Of a stretch of DNA of 64,000 bases, positions 1 to 12,120 are shown in pieces. Positions within the stretch are counted from its first letter, which is position 1. Each line of letters starts with the position of its first letter. A program made the translations under genes and the position numbers. This DNA comes from Microvelia longipes (lineage: Eukaryota; Arthropoda; Insecta; Hemiptera; Veliidae). Location of the stretch: contig JACMZG010001914.1 in assembly GCA_018340805.1 (NCBI GenBank), positions 1,968,660 through 2,032,659 of the forward strand, read 5' to 3'. The notes beneath the pieces were generated by a model that was not told the origin of the DNA, did no database searches, and was given only the letters and a program-made list of their open reading frames with translations.

Positions 1-136
1 CAACAATTACCTCATCCATTTTGATTTTATTATTAATTAAAAAAAAAAAACACGGTCGATTTTAGAAGTAAATTAAAAAAATATTTGCAAAAAGTCTTTA
101 AAAAATGGAAGGAAAATCATTGAAAAAAAGCAATGG

Positions 137-345
137 TTATTTAAATTGTATTAAAATTGTTATTGAGCTCTGCTCGTTGTTACCATAAATAAATAAATAA
201 AATTGTGTTGACGGTAGAAAAAAGTAGTTATTAGTAGTTTATGTTTATTTAAATTGTATTAAAATTGTTATTGTTGAGCTCTGCTCGTTGTTACAATAAG
301 TAAATAAATAAAATGTGTGTAGACGGTAGGAAGAAAAGTAGTCTA
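137..345. repeat. Imperfect tandem duplication, ~108-bp unit, two copies
   Basis: Two adjacent copies start at 137 and 246. Both share TATTTAAATTGTATTAAAAT, then GAGCTCTGCTCGTTGTTAC, a TAAATAAATAAAA stretch and GACGGTAG. They differ by small indels and substitutions. No coding potential was seen in 1-690. Confidence 0.75.
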
Positions 346-696
346 AATACAGCTATATGTGTAATTGTAACTTTAAAACTTGACTTAACAACTCAGAGGT
401 TGTAGACGTGTTTACGGATCTCTAAGTCTAAAGAGCGGGAATTTCAAAATAGTTTGTTCTAAGTGAAAATTCTTCACTTCTTCGATTCTTCCTGAGGAAT
501 TCTTCACTTCTTTGATTCTTCCTAACTTAACTTAAGATTGTAGACGGGCCTTATGTCTCCTCTGGTTCTCTAGGTAAATATTTACATTTTAGGAACACAG
601 ACATAAAATACATAGAGGAGGCAGTGTGATGAAATCACGGAGAATAAAAGCCTAGATGACTATGTTCGCTCAGGCAAGTTAGTTTACAAACATTTA

Positions 697-1556
697 GTAC
701 GTTCACACACACTTTAGATCCGCGTATCGTATAGAGTACGATCTCTCAATACGGTAATTTAAGCTGTATGAACCATGCGGAGGGGATCCGATCGCATACG
801 CTAGAACTAGGGAGATGGAATCTAAATGGATCCCCCGGTACGTTGTCTTTTTGTGTGTGTACCTTAAGGCGATCCTGCAAAGAGGGGGGGTAAAAATCAC
901 TTAAATGGAAATATCTCCGGTTCTCGGCAAAATATCAAAATTCTAAGACGGTACTTCACTTCTAATTTTTATTCTGCACATTTTAAGACTCATTTCAACC
1001 TTCTGGAGCAAAAAACAGTGGTGCAATTTGAGAACTACAATTTTTAAAGTAGTTCTCAAATTGCGCCACTGTTGTTTGCTCCAGAAGGTTGAAATGAGTC
1101 TTAAAATGTGCAGAATAAAAATTAGAAGTGAAGTACCGTCTTAGAATTTTGATATTTTGCTTAGAACCAGAGATATTTCCGTTTAATTGATTTTTACCCC
1201 CACTCTTTGCGGGATCCCCTTAAGAGACAGACGATCGTATTTAAAGGATAACCTTCTCGTCGAACTTTTATTTCACTTCTATATAACCGTTTTTGATCAA
1301 ATAACTTTTGGATATTATTTTTTTTAGTGTAACTTTATTATTACGCAAAGAAATCACAATTTAATTAAATATATTTTTTGTTTTAAACTTTCTTATAACC
1401 AAAAGTAAAGATTCACTATACAAGACGCCATGTTTTGGCGGGATCAGTTATCACTCGATCGACTAAACAAATACGCTGCAAGAACCGTGAAGTTAGTTGA
1501 CCGTATTGTGTACGTATTCTATACGATCCGCGGATCTCGAATGTGTGTGAACGTAC
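697..1556. mobile_element. Foldback (long inverted repeat) DNA element with TA flanks
   Basis: The ends are mutually inverted: the left begins GTACGTTCACACACA and the right ends TGTGTGTGAACGTAC, each bordered by TA (695-696, 1557-1558). The complementarity continues inward, with a nearly perfect inner hairpin (about 900-1040 against 1050-1195) whose centre is near 1045. It has no transposase. A TA target with long TIRs fits a non-autonomous Tc1/mariner-type or foldback element; the superfamily is inferred. Short ORFs inside are by-products of the palindrome. Confidence 0.85.
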
Positions 1557-1780
1557 TAATTCCCTCTTATGATTGGTCTACACTGCCATCTCTATAGATG
1601 TTAAATGAACAAATGAAATTATTAATTAGCATGCAAATCAAAAGATAAATTAATGATGTTAGTTTATCCCGAAATAGAGTTAATATTTTAACTGCGCCTC
1701 GTCAGCAAGATAATATATACTATCTTGCCTCGGTAGTAAATTGCAACATGCAACTTCTGTCACCGTGTTAGTTCCCATAC

Positions 1781-1959
1781 CGTTACATTACAAAATTCGG
1801 AACCTTCAAATCTTCCTGTGTGTTTAATACAATATGAAGCCCCGTACACTTCGTCGCAGGACTGTGGTGCTATGTCGTTATCTTCAGGGAACATTTCTTG
1901 ACATTGAAACGGATCAACTAGATCGTTGCTGCTGCATTGGTAACAATAGATGGCGCCAC
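1781..1959 (-). CDS. Internal exon of a Ly6/uPAR-domain (three-finger) protein
   Basis: On the minus strand an acceptor TTTCAACGCAG (AG at 1961-1960) is followed by codons reading GAIYCYQCSSNDLVDPF, then DEVYGASYCIKHTGRFEG. The CYxC start and the later GASYCIK are typical of the N-terminal half of insect Ly6/uPAR proteins (quiver/crooked/boudin-like): small GPI-anchored or secreted three-finger proteins of the cell surface. Six cysteines are visible. The exon enters in phase 1. Its donor is uncertain: GTATGG after 1781 (phase 0) looks best, but a weak GTTCCG nearer the FEG codons (phase 1) is possible. The remaining cysteines and GPI signal would lie in exons left of this window. Upstream, the only signal-peptide exon on this strand within 15 kb is at 16521-16622, so membership of one gene is possible but not shown. 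The family call is fairly sure; the exact member is not. Confidence 0.7.
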
Positions 1960-2262
1960 CTGCGTTGAAATTATACATTATTTTAGTTCATCGATAAGAC
2001 CTAATTTGATAATTTTAAGAATACAAAAACATATTACACTTATAAAGTTTGAAATGAAAACTTGAAATATGAATGAATACATAATTATAGGAGTTGGTTT
2101 TATTATTTCTTTATTGATTTTTAACGAGCTTCTTATTCTGATAAACAAGCTCTTAAAGAAGTCAATATAATGCCAGGGAGATTAGACTATAAAGCAGTGA
2201 TAATATACGCACGCTTTGCTAGAATAGAAAAAGTCACACTATGCCACAAAGAGAGCATCGAC

Positions 2263-2296
2263 GATTCCGACGTTCGTTTACACGAACGTCGGAATC
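2263..2296. repeat. Perfect 15-bp hairpin with TTAC loop
   Basis: GATTCCGACGTTCGT and its exact reverse complement are separated by four bases. The hairpin lies in otherwise featureless sequence (1960-2813) upstream of the Ly6 exon. It is probably the tip of a degraded inverted-repeat element. Confidence 0.7.
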
Positions 2297-2813
2297 AAAC
2301 CGACGGTTCGGATACGAGAATATCCATGAAGGAAAACTTTTCCCATAAGATTGACTGATCGTTTTACTTTTGTTACTACTGGAAGTTACAACTATTCAAG
2401 AAAGGACGCGCGCAAGCATATGTAATTCATCTACTACTATCAGCCAGTAATAGGCACGTCCTTATGTGAAGTTTTAGTGGTAAAAGTGGTTTAATGTGGT
2501 CAATCGATGTTTTTCTTTTACCTACAGATAATGGAGTTATCAAAGGGTTTTTCTCTCTAAGCTTAGTAAGAGACCCTTTATAATATCATTAGAAACCTGA
2601 ATGTTCTGACTTTTCCAAGACGTCAACTGGGAATTATTGCATTAAACCATCCGTTTCCCCCAATAATTTAAAATGAAAAATATTTTCTTAATTTATGTTA
2701 CCTAATAAGTCTGTCTCAATAAAAATTAACTAACAAAACGCCAAGTCTATCGTTAAAAGATTTGAAATCTTATTTTATACCAAGTTTTATCAGCAATTGA
2801 GATTCCAATGGCA

Positions 2814-3010
2814 TCAATTATTAATCATCATTTAATTAGTGACTTGATCAGTTCGCATCGTGAATTATTGTGCTATTTAAGCACCGGGTTGCTCTACGGC
2901 ATTGAGCATTGCATGTATAAACAGATCAACCTTATCATTATATACTTCTCCTGCACTACGTACTGGCCAAGTCACTAATTAAATTGATAATTAATAAACG
3001 ATGCCAATGA
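2814..3010. mobile_element. Short MITE with ~42-bp terminal inverted repeats
   Basis: The left end reads CAATGGCATCAATTATTAAT and continues to AATTAGTGACTTG near 2855. The right end is its inverted copy, CAAGTCACTAATTAAATTG to GATGCCAATG (about 2968-3009). There is no ORF and no clear target-site duplication. Confidence 0.7.
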
Positions 3011-3049
3011 AATGTGTGAGGTAGATAAGACTCGGTGTAATATAAGATC

Positions 3050-3390
3050 TCAATTCCAGCCACTAATAGTAGATCACTTGGCAGGGAATGACCCTAATTG
3101 TTTAAAGAGCCACTTCACACTAAGTGATTTTGTGGCTTACTGCAATATCCATCGTATCTCTTGGCGCGAAATGACCCTTATTGTTATAGGGGTAATTCCC
3201 CGCCGAGTGATAGTTTTAGTTCCCGTATCGTAATAGTTCACGATAATGACCTCTAGATCATTTGGCAGGGCACTCTTTTAACCTTAATTGACTCTTATAA
3301 CCTTATTGTTATGAGAGTCATTTCACACTAAGTAATCTAGTGGTTTACAGTAATGTTATAAGTGTAATTCTCCGCCAAGTGAAGTTATAT
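3050..3390. repeat. Degenerate repeat block with recurring motifs
   Basis: The motifs TTGGCAGGG, CACTTCACACTAAGT/CATTTCACACTAAGT, TTATTGTTATAGGG/TTATTGTTATGAG and AATTCCCCGCC/AATTCTCCGCC recur in the same order about 180-200 bp apart. This suggests an old tandem duplication. The short ORF at 3012-3233 overlaps it and looks accidental. Confidence 0.5.
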
Positions 3391-3550
3391 TTTACAATAA
3401 TTATTATATAATCACATCATATAGAATGGCCCTTATTGTAATTGTCTATTCTAAACGTTTAATTAATGCCCTATAAAGTATGCAAATATGATTTGTTCTA
3501 AACCGTTAAATATTGAACTTAAGAGACACAATATCATTTTTAATCCACTA

Positions 3551-4226
3551 TAGTCCAAGAGCCAAACCTCAAAAATGTGACTCATTTTGTACTATTTCAA
3601 ACCAAATTTTTCTGAAAATATTCCTTAAATTATGAAGGAAAAGTATAGTCTGCCTATACAGAGTGGAGCCCTTCATATGAATGCGCTCGCTCAAAATATT
3701 AGAAAATCGCACAAATTCCAGTTTTCTTGCAATAAGTGGTTCCCTGTAGATCGTGAGGAAAACATGAAGGCAACATTTTTTAAAGCTTGTAAAATTTTCT
3801 ATCAAACTAGTTTTTTTTGTCAAAATCGGATAACTATACAAATAACGTTATATCATTTCTTAGATGGCCAAAAAAAAAAACACAAAAAGCTAATATTTTT
3901 CAATTAACAATTTTTTGGTGTTTTTGAAAGAGCCATAACTTTGGTTGTAGTTATCCGATTTTGATGATTAAACACTCGCTTTATTGGACATTTCATCAGC
4001 TTTAAAAAATGTTATGTTTTTCACACGATTCACAGGGAACCACTTATTTCAATAAAACTGAAATTTGTGCGATTTTATAAAATTTTGAGCATGGGCAATC
4101 ATGCGATTGCCCACTCTGGATAGGCAGACTATATTTTTTCTTCATAATTTAAGGTATATTTTCAGAAAAATTTGGTTTAAAGTAGTACAAAATGAGTCTC
4201 ATTTTTTCAGGTCCGGCCTTGGACTA
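3551..4226. mobile_element. Foldback element, ~676 bp, near-complete palindrome
   Basis: The ends read TAGTCCAAG and CTTGGACTA, with CTA outside both. The arms stay complementary to the centre near 3900: AGTCTGCCTAT against ATAGGCAGACT, AAGTGGTTCCCTG against CAGGGAACCACTT, and ATCGGATAACTA against TAGTTATCCGAT. ORFs on both strands (3569-3841, 3632-3907) are palindrome by-products. It has no transposase and is probably a non-autonomous DNA transposon. Confidence 0.85.
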
Positions 4227-5485
4227 CTATGTTTATCTTAGTTTGATAAATTAAACTAAAGGCAATTTATATGTTGACAATGTTGTGACGGGATGGCGTT
4301 GACGGCAAATGCAGTCTTGGCTATAAGGCTGTCGACTTCTAGATATTAAACGCGGAAGCCTACACTTTTAATAATAATTTTATTCCTAAAAATACCTTAA
4401 ACTTTTATTTTCCTAAAATCTATACAAGAGCCTATGGGGCATAGTTATTTCAACTTCGATATTTATCTTTTAAAAAATTATCGACTTTCCTTTTAGTTTG
4501 CTCAATGTCAATTGAAAACCTGGAAGGGAATCCTCAGTCAAGTTTTTCATCTATTTTCACTTTTACTGAGGTTTCCCTGGATTCATCATTTATTTACTTT
4601 GAAATTCCCTGGGAATTCATTTCTACTTCCCAAGAATCCCCCCTTCCTAAGAATAATCCATCTGTTTCGTACTCATCCTCTTCTTATCCACGTATAGAAA
4701 GGAGATATCCAAGTCTATCTCTTTCTCACACGAGAGTTTAGTGTCCTAAGAATTACTCTTTAACTCTTACGTTTCAATCTGACGAATCTTTGAAATCAAA
4801 ATATACTTTATAAAAATTGTGTATATGTATACAAATAACGAATCATTAGACTAAATTACCATACCATTAAATATGGTAATATATTCCAAAGTAATGAAGT
4901 GCCACATTAAATAAGTAGATTTGGCTAAAAACAAAATTTAAAATTTTTTAATTACTTTGGCTCTCTAGAGTTACATTTGACCCCTCACACCAGGATTTAT
5001 ATCATTGCTGGAAAATGTGAGACAGGTTTTCGGATACCCCTTGAATTTCTAGTTATTATAAATAATTAGTTGTTTATTCTGCGCTAGAGGAGAGGTTACA
5101 GAGTATTTTCCGATGTCAGGGGAAATGCAATGAAAATTTCCTGCTGGATTATATCGACCCTAGGGAACATTATACCTCTCTCACTCTCTTTGACTAAATG
5201 AAACAAGAGATTCTCCTAATAAGACCGAGTTTATTCATTAGAATGTTTATATTTTCCAGAGGATTTAATAAAAATTATTTTCGTACTCACTCTGCTGTTT
5301 TTAAGGACATGGAAACTATAATAATTCCGCACAATCGTCTAAATTACTTGGAACCAATGAACTCGATTGTTAAATAAATAGCTTTTAAATTTAAATCTGG
5401 CTTGCTTGCAATCAAATTAAAACATGTCATTGACAGGTTATTGTATAAAATTCATTCAGTTTGTGAATATTTATAACAATATTAT
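4227..5485. other. Intergenic, no recognised gene
   Basis: AT-rich unique-looking sequence. Short ORFs at 4505-4741 have no recognisable domain, signal peptide or splice context, so I call nothing here. Confidence 0.6.
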
Positions 5486-5522
5486 GTATAATATATATAT
5501 TATATATATATATATATATATA

Positions 5523-5604
<82 letters not shown>

Positions 5605-5617
5605 TATATATAATATA
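5486..5617. repeat. (TA)n microsatellite with AAT interruptions
   Basis: Almost pure TA dinucleotides broken by TAATA phase shifts. It produces spurious Ile/Tyr-only reading frames on both strands. Confidence 0.98.
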
Positions 5618-6017
5618 AAATCCAGTTTTATTAGTTCGGATTTTTTGTACAAACACAATACTTTTTCAATAAAACCTATAAGTAAAAACTAGACTGGAAA
5701 AAATTGTAAACTAAAGTTCAAGTTTCAAAGGAAACGAATAAGCTTTTACTTGGCAAAGGAATATGATTTTGTAGGATGGTTTATTTGTTAACTAATTCAT
5801 TTTATAAAAAAATATTTGGAAATAAAAATCTATACTGTGAATTTAATATTTTTCATCATATTATATTTCATATCTTAAACAAATAAAACACGTGCCTATG
5901 AGATCCTAGCCTCTTGGCGATCTCGCGGACCTTTCTTTGATTATTTTGTTCTTTTAATATTGTATGGTATTGACTGGTATTTGCCATAGATCATTCACGT
6001 TGATCTATACATACATA

Positions 6018-6133
<116 letters not shown>

Positions 6134-6839
6134 CAATTGAACAAAAGAACAATAGATAATACACGACTTAATATTCCTATGCATTGTGTATTGTATAAAG
6201 AAATACTCGGCCAAATACGAAAGAAACAGTAATTTCCGATATACCTACTGCAGCAGGCGAGAAAAAGTCGAAAGTAGAACAAAAAAAAGAAAAGGAAACA
6301 AAACTGAGGCTCCTTGACAATGTAGAAAGCCTCGGCCGGTTGGCACCACTTGTCCCTTTTTTCTTTGTCTTTATTATAAAAGGGAGGCTACCTCTCGACA
6401 AATTTCGCGTCCTAGTTTTCGCGCCCCCTCCTTTTGCATTAGCTGTGCTGTACTTATTCTCTCACTTACTCACACAATAAGTGATGCTTGAAATTTTGAA
6501 TGGGCTTTGTGCTGACTTAGCTCTATACTTTCTTGAACTTATACTAAGGGTTGAAGGGAAGGAAAATGGAAAGAAATTTCAAAATGCGCAATAACAATGC
6601 TTATATTATTTTAAATAGAAAAAAGCTAATTAGGATTTTATAGGGGAAAATTTACGACCGGATTTTGGAATAACAAAGACATTTTAATGCGGAAAGGAAA
6701 TATTATAGCAGCATACACCAAGCCTGTATTGTGAATTGTTTTAACTTGCAGTATATTAATGATAACTGACACTTATCATACAGTATAGTGAAACTTGTCG
6801 TAGAAAACGCTGTGATTAGAACAACTAGCAATATTAGAA
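6134..6839. other. Intergenic; one unassigned open stretch
   Basis: A plus-strand frame of about 88 codons without ATG is open around 6205-6470 (it includes KVEQKKEKETKLRLLDNVE). A shorter antisense frame lies at 6177-6401. Neither resembles a known domain or has convincing splice borders. It may be a transposon remnant. Confidence 0.35.
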
Positions 6840-7495
6840 TGAAACAAATCGAGTACGCAGTACATATGAACGTTTTCTCATCATAATGGATTCGCTACGC
6901 TCATCCACACTACATCGGACTTGCTTCGCTCGCCCTCACAATATGATAATCACCTAATGTTTATTGCAATAAATCTTCGGATTTGCTTCACTCGTCTTTA
7001 AACATTAAAAAACTATTTGTATATTCCGTTATATTTGTTATTTTTCTTGATCGTCCACCTTGCTGAATGTTGCTTAACATAAGTCAGCATCAAAAACCTC
7101 AGATAAACTGGACGTATGCGAATGAAACTTTGTGTACATACTTATTACCTAAAGGGTTATACAGGGAGGTACTAAATTCACCTCGATTAGATATTTTTTT
7201 TTAAATTTTAAGATTCTTTTTAAAGTTATATATATAAGCCGTTCAATAAAAATTGAAGACATTTGTTGATCTTACGTAGTACTATTTGCGTCCTAAATTT
7301 CAAATTGTTAAAAAAATTTGCTTTTTATAAAACGTTCGCTGTCATTAATGTAGTTAATGACGTCATAAAAAATATTTTTAAGATATCACAAGTAAACCTA
7401 AAGATAGACTTTTGAACAAAGTTTCAACTTTCTCTAGGATAAACACACCAAGAGCTACGATGATAAACACACAGACAGTCAGGAGGCCCTAAAAA
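6840..7495 (+). mobile_element. Dispersed repeat family A, one copy
   Basis: The copy starts with a block containing CGTTTTCTCATC and TTCGCTACGCTCATCC and ends with GAGCTACGATGATAAACACA then CAGACAGTCAGGAGG. The same two end blocks recur about 0.4-0.6 kb apart at 30535-31030 and 43740-44115 (both minus). One-ended relatives lie at 8160-8290, 28365-28450, 53770-53830 and 62385-62480. No coding region was seen. The superfamily is unknown. Confidence 0.55.
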
Positions 7496-8159
7496 CATTT
7501 TTAAGATGACTCAGCTGAAATCCCGGTTTCCATTTCATTTTAAAAAAAATACTTTTCCTATATATCTAGTTGAAAAAATGATATACTCTTCCTATACATA
7601 TAGTTGCGTCTGTTACACACTCTTAACTTACGATTGTGGACAATAAGTTAAATTTATATGTTTGATTCCTATTACAGTAAATGTTACAAATCTTTTAACA
7701 TCTTTCCTTTACCTTACCAACCTTATATTTCTTTCGGCTTTTAAATCCTAATTTACCACCCTTATTAAATCCTTTTCATTTAGATTTGAAAAGGACTTTT
7801 TATTTCTTAAGACTTTTAAATTTAATCGAGAGGACTTCCACTCCACTAATTAGAAATTCGCACAGAATATGTCAAAAATCTGTTAATTACTTAACACGTG
7901 TCAAATAACAATAAGAGTGGAATACACTTTCTATTGACGGAAATAACATGAGCTGAAACCGATCCATTCAGAGATCAAGTAGTTTAGATTGTTTTGTTTT
8001 GTATGTTACGAAATTAGCTCTCGAGTCACGTTTCGCTATTAACATTCGTCATCATTTATTTATTCATTTTTATACTTTGATTTTTTGTTACTTTTTGTAA
8101 TAAGAAAAGTCGACAAAAAAGAAAAAATAAAAAGAATATTATTCATTAAAGCTTAAAAG

Positions 8160-8290
8160 TCGGGTATGGTGTACCTCGGAAAATTTTCCTCGTCACATTA
8201 GACTCGTCACGCTCATCCTCCCTACTTCGGACTCAGAATATAAAAGTCGTTAAATGTGTAATCCAATACGTCTTCGGACTCGCTTCCCTT
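8160..8290 (+). mobile_element. Dispersed repeat family A, 5'-block fragment
   Basis: TATGGTGTACCTCGGAAAA, ACTCGTCACGCTCATCC and CTACTTCGGACTC match the start block of family A at 31030 (minus) and 62385 (plus). 8291-8705 shows nothing recognisable. Confidence 0.5.
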
Positions 8291-8705
8291 GAACTTGATA
8301 ATAAATAAATTCCTTTATAGTATACATACAAAACATAGTATACCTAATTATTAAGTAAAGACATGCTCTTATAAAGAGATACACCGAATTTCAACTCAGT
8401 TGGATCATTTTTTAAATTTTTAAAAAACGTATACAAGTCATTAAAAAAGGGTTGCAAAATCTTTCAGAGGTTGTTTATAGAAGGTCCTGAATTTAGAAAA
8501 AAATCGACATGGATTTCACTGACACAGATCACTGATGAGAAAACAAAGTTAAAATTAACTGGAAAGAGAAGAGAAATAAGCAGCTATAAAGGAGGAAAAC
8601 TGTTATCTGTATGTTAACACTTGATTGTACAACTACAATAAACTTTCCCGCCCCCTTTTCTCGCCCTTTAAATGCTTCCTTGATAGCAAAACAGCTACAG
8701 CTATT

Positions 8706-9146
8706 GACATTGTGACGTTTCATCACGTGACATTGTGACGTCTCATCGCGTGACAATGTGACAATGTGACGCCTCGTCGCGTGACATTGTCACGTCTCAT
8801 CGCGTGACAATGTGACGTCACGCCGCTTGACATTGTGACGTTTCATCGCTTAACACTGTGACGTCTCATCGCGTGACTTTGTGACATTCACGCGTGACAT
8901 TGTGACCCTCGTTGCGTGATAATGTGACCTCTCGTCGCGTGACTTTGTGACATATCACCGCGTGGCATTGTGACGCCTCGTCGCGTGACTTTGTGACATT
9001 TCACCGCGTGACATTGTGACGCCTCGTTGCGTGATAATGTGACCTCTCGTCGCGTGACTTTGTGACATATCACCGCGTGGCATTGTGACGCCTCGTCGCG
9101 TGATAACGTGACGTCTCATCGTGTGACATTGTGACGTCTCATCATT
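8706..9146. repeat. 23-bp minisatellite, ~19 imperfect copies
   Basis: The unit is approximately GTGACATTGTGACGYCTCRTCGC. Copies vary mainly at CATTG/CAATG/CTTTG and CATC/CGTC. Every unit keeps the two GTGAC half-sites, and most keep CpG dinucleotides, which stand out in this AT-rich region. The antisense ORF 8888-9073 is just the translated repeat. Confidence 0.95.
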
Positions 9147-11123
9147 GAATTATAGTTTGTCAACAACTTGCAACTTGTTTACTACTGAAGGGCTTAAATA
9201 AATTCTTCGATTGAGAACGAATACAACATTAACAAGATAGGCAGTGGTAACCAAAGTAATCTTTGTGCATTCGACAGGGAGCGATTAAAGTTATCGGTTA
9301 TCGTCATGTCAAAGACTCCCTCTCTTATTGGATCATACAAAATTCGATAGGGAATAAGGATAACGACTTTTAAAGAACTCCTTTGTTTTATTAGATCTCG
9401 TCAAATTATTTAACTTGGCTGACCACGACTACTTTTTTACAATCTTAACAGTTAAAATTAAATAAGACGATTACGCCCATATCTTTAAATACAGGGATAC
9501 ACAACATTTTTTCTTCCTTTCATCATGATTGTTTACAATTATAATGCTTTTAGCTTTAATTATAGGAAGCCAGGAAGCAAAAATAAATATCATCCCTTAA
9601 ATTTTGTTTTGGAATAACTGGCAAAAAAAATATTTTAGAATCAATACACGAAAATAATTTAATTAGCAAGAAAATCTAGTGTAGAGGTCATCAATTATTT
9701 TTGAAATGCACCATTAAAGGTGAAGTTCGTTTTTTGTAGCAAGTTTCAACTCTCTACACTACACCACCATAAACACACTGGGATAATACCAAACGCACAC
9801 TCACATACCAACATACTTGATGAAATCCGTTTATGAGGTTTTAAAAACACATGAAACATTATAATTCAGTTCAAATCTCGGTCTCAGAATTTGAGGGCAA
9901 ATAAACAACTTTTCCTTCTTTTAAATATCTACGGTATTTAAGAGGAACAATAATAAATAAGGCAGAGTAAAATAATTTACTGTCAAAATACCTCTGTCTA
10001 TGGGTATCGGCCAGCAGTTGATGGCATATCATCAATAACGATATGTGGGCATATCGTCAATATTTTGCAAAGATTAGCGAAATATAGACTTTGTCAAGCA
10101 AATTATCGTAATAGACTTTGCAGTAATGTAATGTATAGACACGATCTTTTGTTTTGATTATAACAACCAAAGGGTTTTTTTTTACAAAAGATTGCATTCA
10201 ATTCAGAGATACTAATACTAGTCTCAGATTCTATTATAAGAACATACAGGTAGGGCAACCTGTAAAATAACCTGCTCCACCCAAATATTAGATCCTATAT
10301 TTATTTATAAGATCTAAAATCCTAAAATTATACACTTTTTAAAACTATTATAGAGATCATTTTTAAATCATTGATATAATAAAATATAATAACACAAATA
10401 TTTTATTGATGTTAATACTAATATTTATATTTTCTAACCAACTAATACAAACATAAGTAATCGTAACTCGTAATAAATCAGTCCAAAAATTAATTCTATT
10501 AAAGGTAAAAATATTCGTACAAAAACAATTTAAAGAATAATTGTCCTCCGTAATGATTTCAAGTTTAACACTAAGAAAACATAAACAATCACAATAGTTT
10601 AGTTAATAATTAAATTAATAATATTAAAAAAATTGTTTGTTTATAAAAGACAACTTTAAAAGGTCTTATAATTTCAAATTAACTCACCCAAATGAAATAA
10701 TGACGCCGAAGCGAATACAGCGAGCGTTATCGATTGTAACATTTCAATTAAAAAAAATTAAACTAAAACCTAGGAGTTATTTTGTCGTGTGGACAATAAG
10801 ACTGTTCCCAAGGTCAGTGTACGGTTTGGAGTTAACTTTCAAACTGTTGGAGGAAGTCAGGTAGATAGGGGGACTACGCCCCCTCGCTTTGTATTTTGTT
10901 TTTGTGGAGGGAGTTGTTACTAAGCAACCTTACCTGTATAGATGTCTGGTTGGCAACAGTGTGTTGGGTTTCCCGCTGTTTAATTTAAATGTTATATAGG
11001 TATTTCAGGCAGAGGACTTAACAGGACCTTACTTAATAAGCAACCAAAGGGGTTCCCAATCCATGGAAGCTAATCTACGGACCACTATTTAAACTATTCA
11101 CAATCTGCCTGGATGCATGTTAA
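9147..11123. other. Intergenic, repeats of unclear type
   Basis: AT-rich. Near 9750-9830 is a weak match to the end block of family A (CATAAACACACTGGGATAAT, then CACACTCACATACC). The ORF at 10637-10864 has no recognisable domain. No splice-supported exon was seen. Confidence 0.5.
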
Positions 11124-11715
11124 GTTAGAGTGCACCATCAATCGATTTTGATCAATTTAGTCTCATAATTTTGCGATAATATTGCTGCATTTTGTGATGC
11201 AAAAATTAAATTTTGCGTCGCAATTTCAATCGCAATTACAGTCTATCGTTTAGTTTAAAAATCTTGACAGGTCAGTTTAGACACCACTGATTCTTAAGAA
11301 AAAAAAATCCCTACAAGAAGGGAGCGGGAAAAAACCATGTAAACAAATCAGGTTATTTTACCCGTATTTTATTGGCGATGTTTTTTTACATTTCTTATGT
11401 GTAGTTTTATTTTTAAATATCATTTGTAAGATTAATTTGAAAGTAGTTTTCAAAACGATGTAATCAAAAGAAGAACCACAAACAAAGTGAACGATTGCCG
11501 GAAAGAAGGTTTTTTCCCTACACCTGTTATTGTGGTAGGGATTTTTTTTCTCTTTTTAAGTGAGAGGTTGGCAGCGGCTTCTCTGATTGGTCAATCCCCA
11601 AAATACTTATGACCTTGGGGATTTTTAAACTAAACGATAGACTGTAATTATTAAAATCGCAAAATTATGAGACTAAAATGATCAAAATCAATGGTGGTTG
11701 ATGGTGCACTCTAAG
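11124..11715. mobile_element. MITE flanked by TTAA
   Basis: TTAA occurs at 11120-11123 and 11716-11719. The ends inside are inverted: GTTAGAGTGCACCATCAA at the left and TTGATGGTGCACTCTAAG at the right, followed inward by GATTTTGATCA, GTCTCATAATTTTGCGA and AGTCTATCGTTTAGTTT and their complements. TTAA duplication is the mark of piggyBac-type elements, but the ends are not the usual CCC, so the superfamily is inferred. It has no transposase. Confidence 0.8.
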
Positions 11716-12120
11716 TTAACTTGCATTCTGCCAGGGACATGGTTAGAAAAAAATCAGGGTTAATGGTATATCATGTTACAAGACTGTGAAGGAAGGTATT
11801 TTTTTAACTATATTTACTAGAATGTAGAAGGAGATGAGGTAAATACGCTATTCTCAGTGGTGTAGCATTTGCTATTTGTTTCGGGCGTAGTAATAGTAAA
11901 CAACTATTTAGAGGAAAATCAGTTAATATATACAAATTTGCCGCTACAATTCTTTCGATCGCCTCGTTGGCCAAAAGTTTTTATTCAGGCTGCGTATTTT
12001 CAATGTCTGAATCACTATCCATGATTATTTGATAGTAAATAATTAACAACTCACTATCCGAAATTACAAAAGTTCGTTTACAAAAACGTTAGATTATTTA
12101 TTTGATAAACAAAAGATAAA

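Noticed and set aside
3569..3907. Overlapping 90-aa ORFs on both strands
   Set aside because: They mirror each other because the region is a palindromic element. No domain.
8888..9073. Possible CRISPR-like array (also 25700-25880, 29067-29627, 53961-54178)
   Set aside because: Repeats are directly adjacent, with no unique spacers and no cas genes, and the genome is eukaryotic. These are minisatellites.
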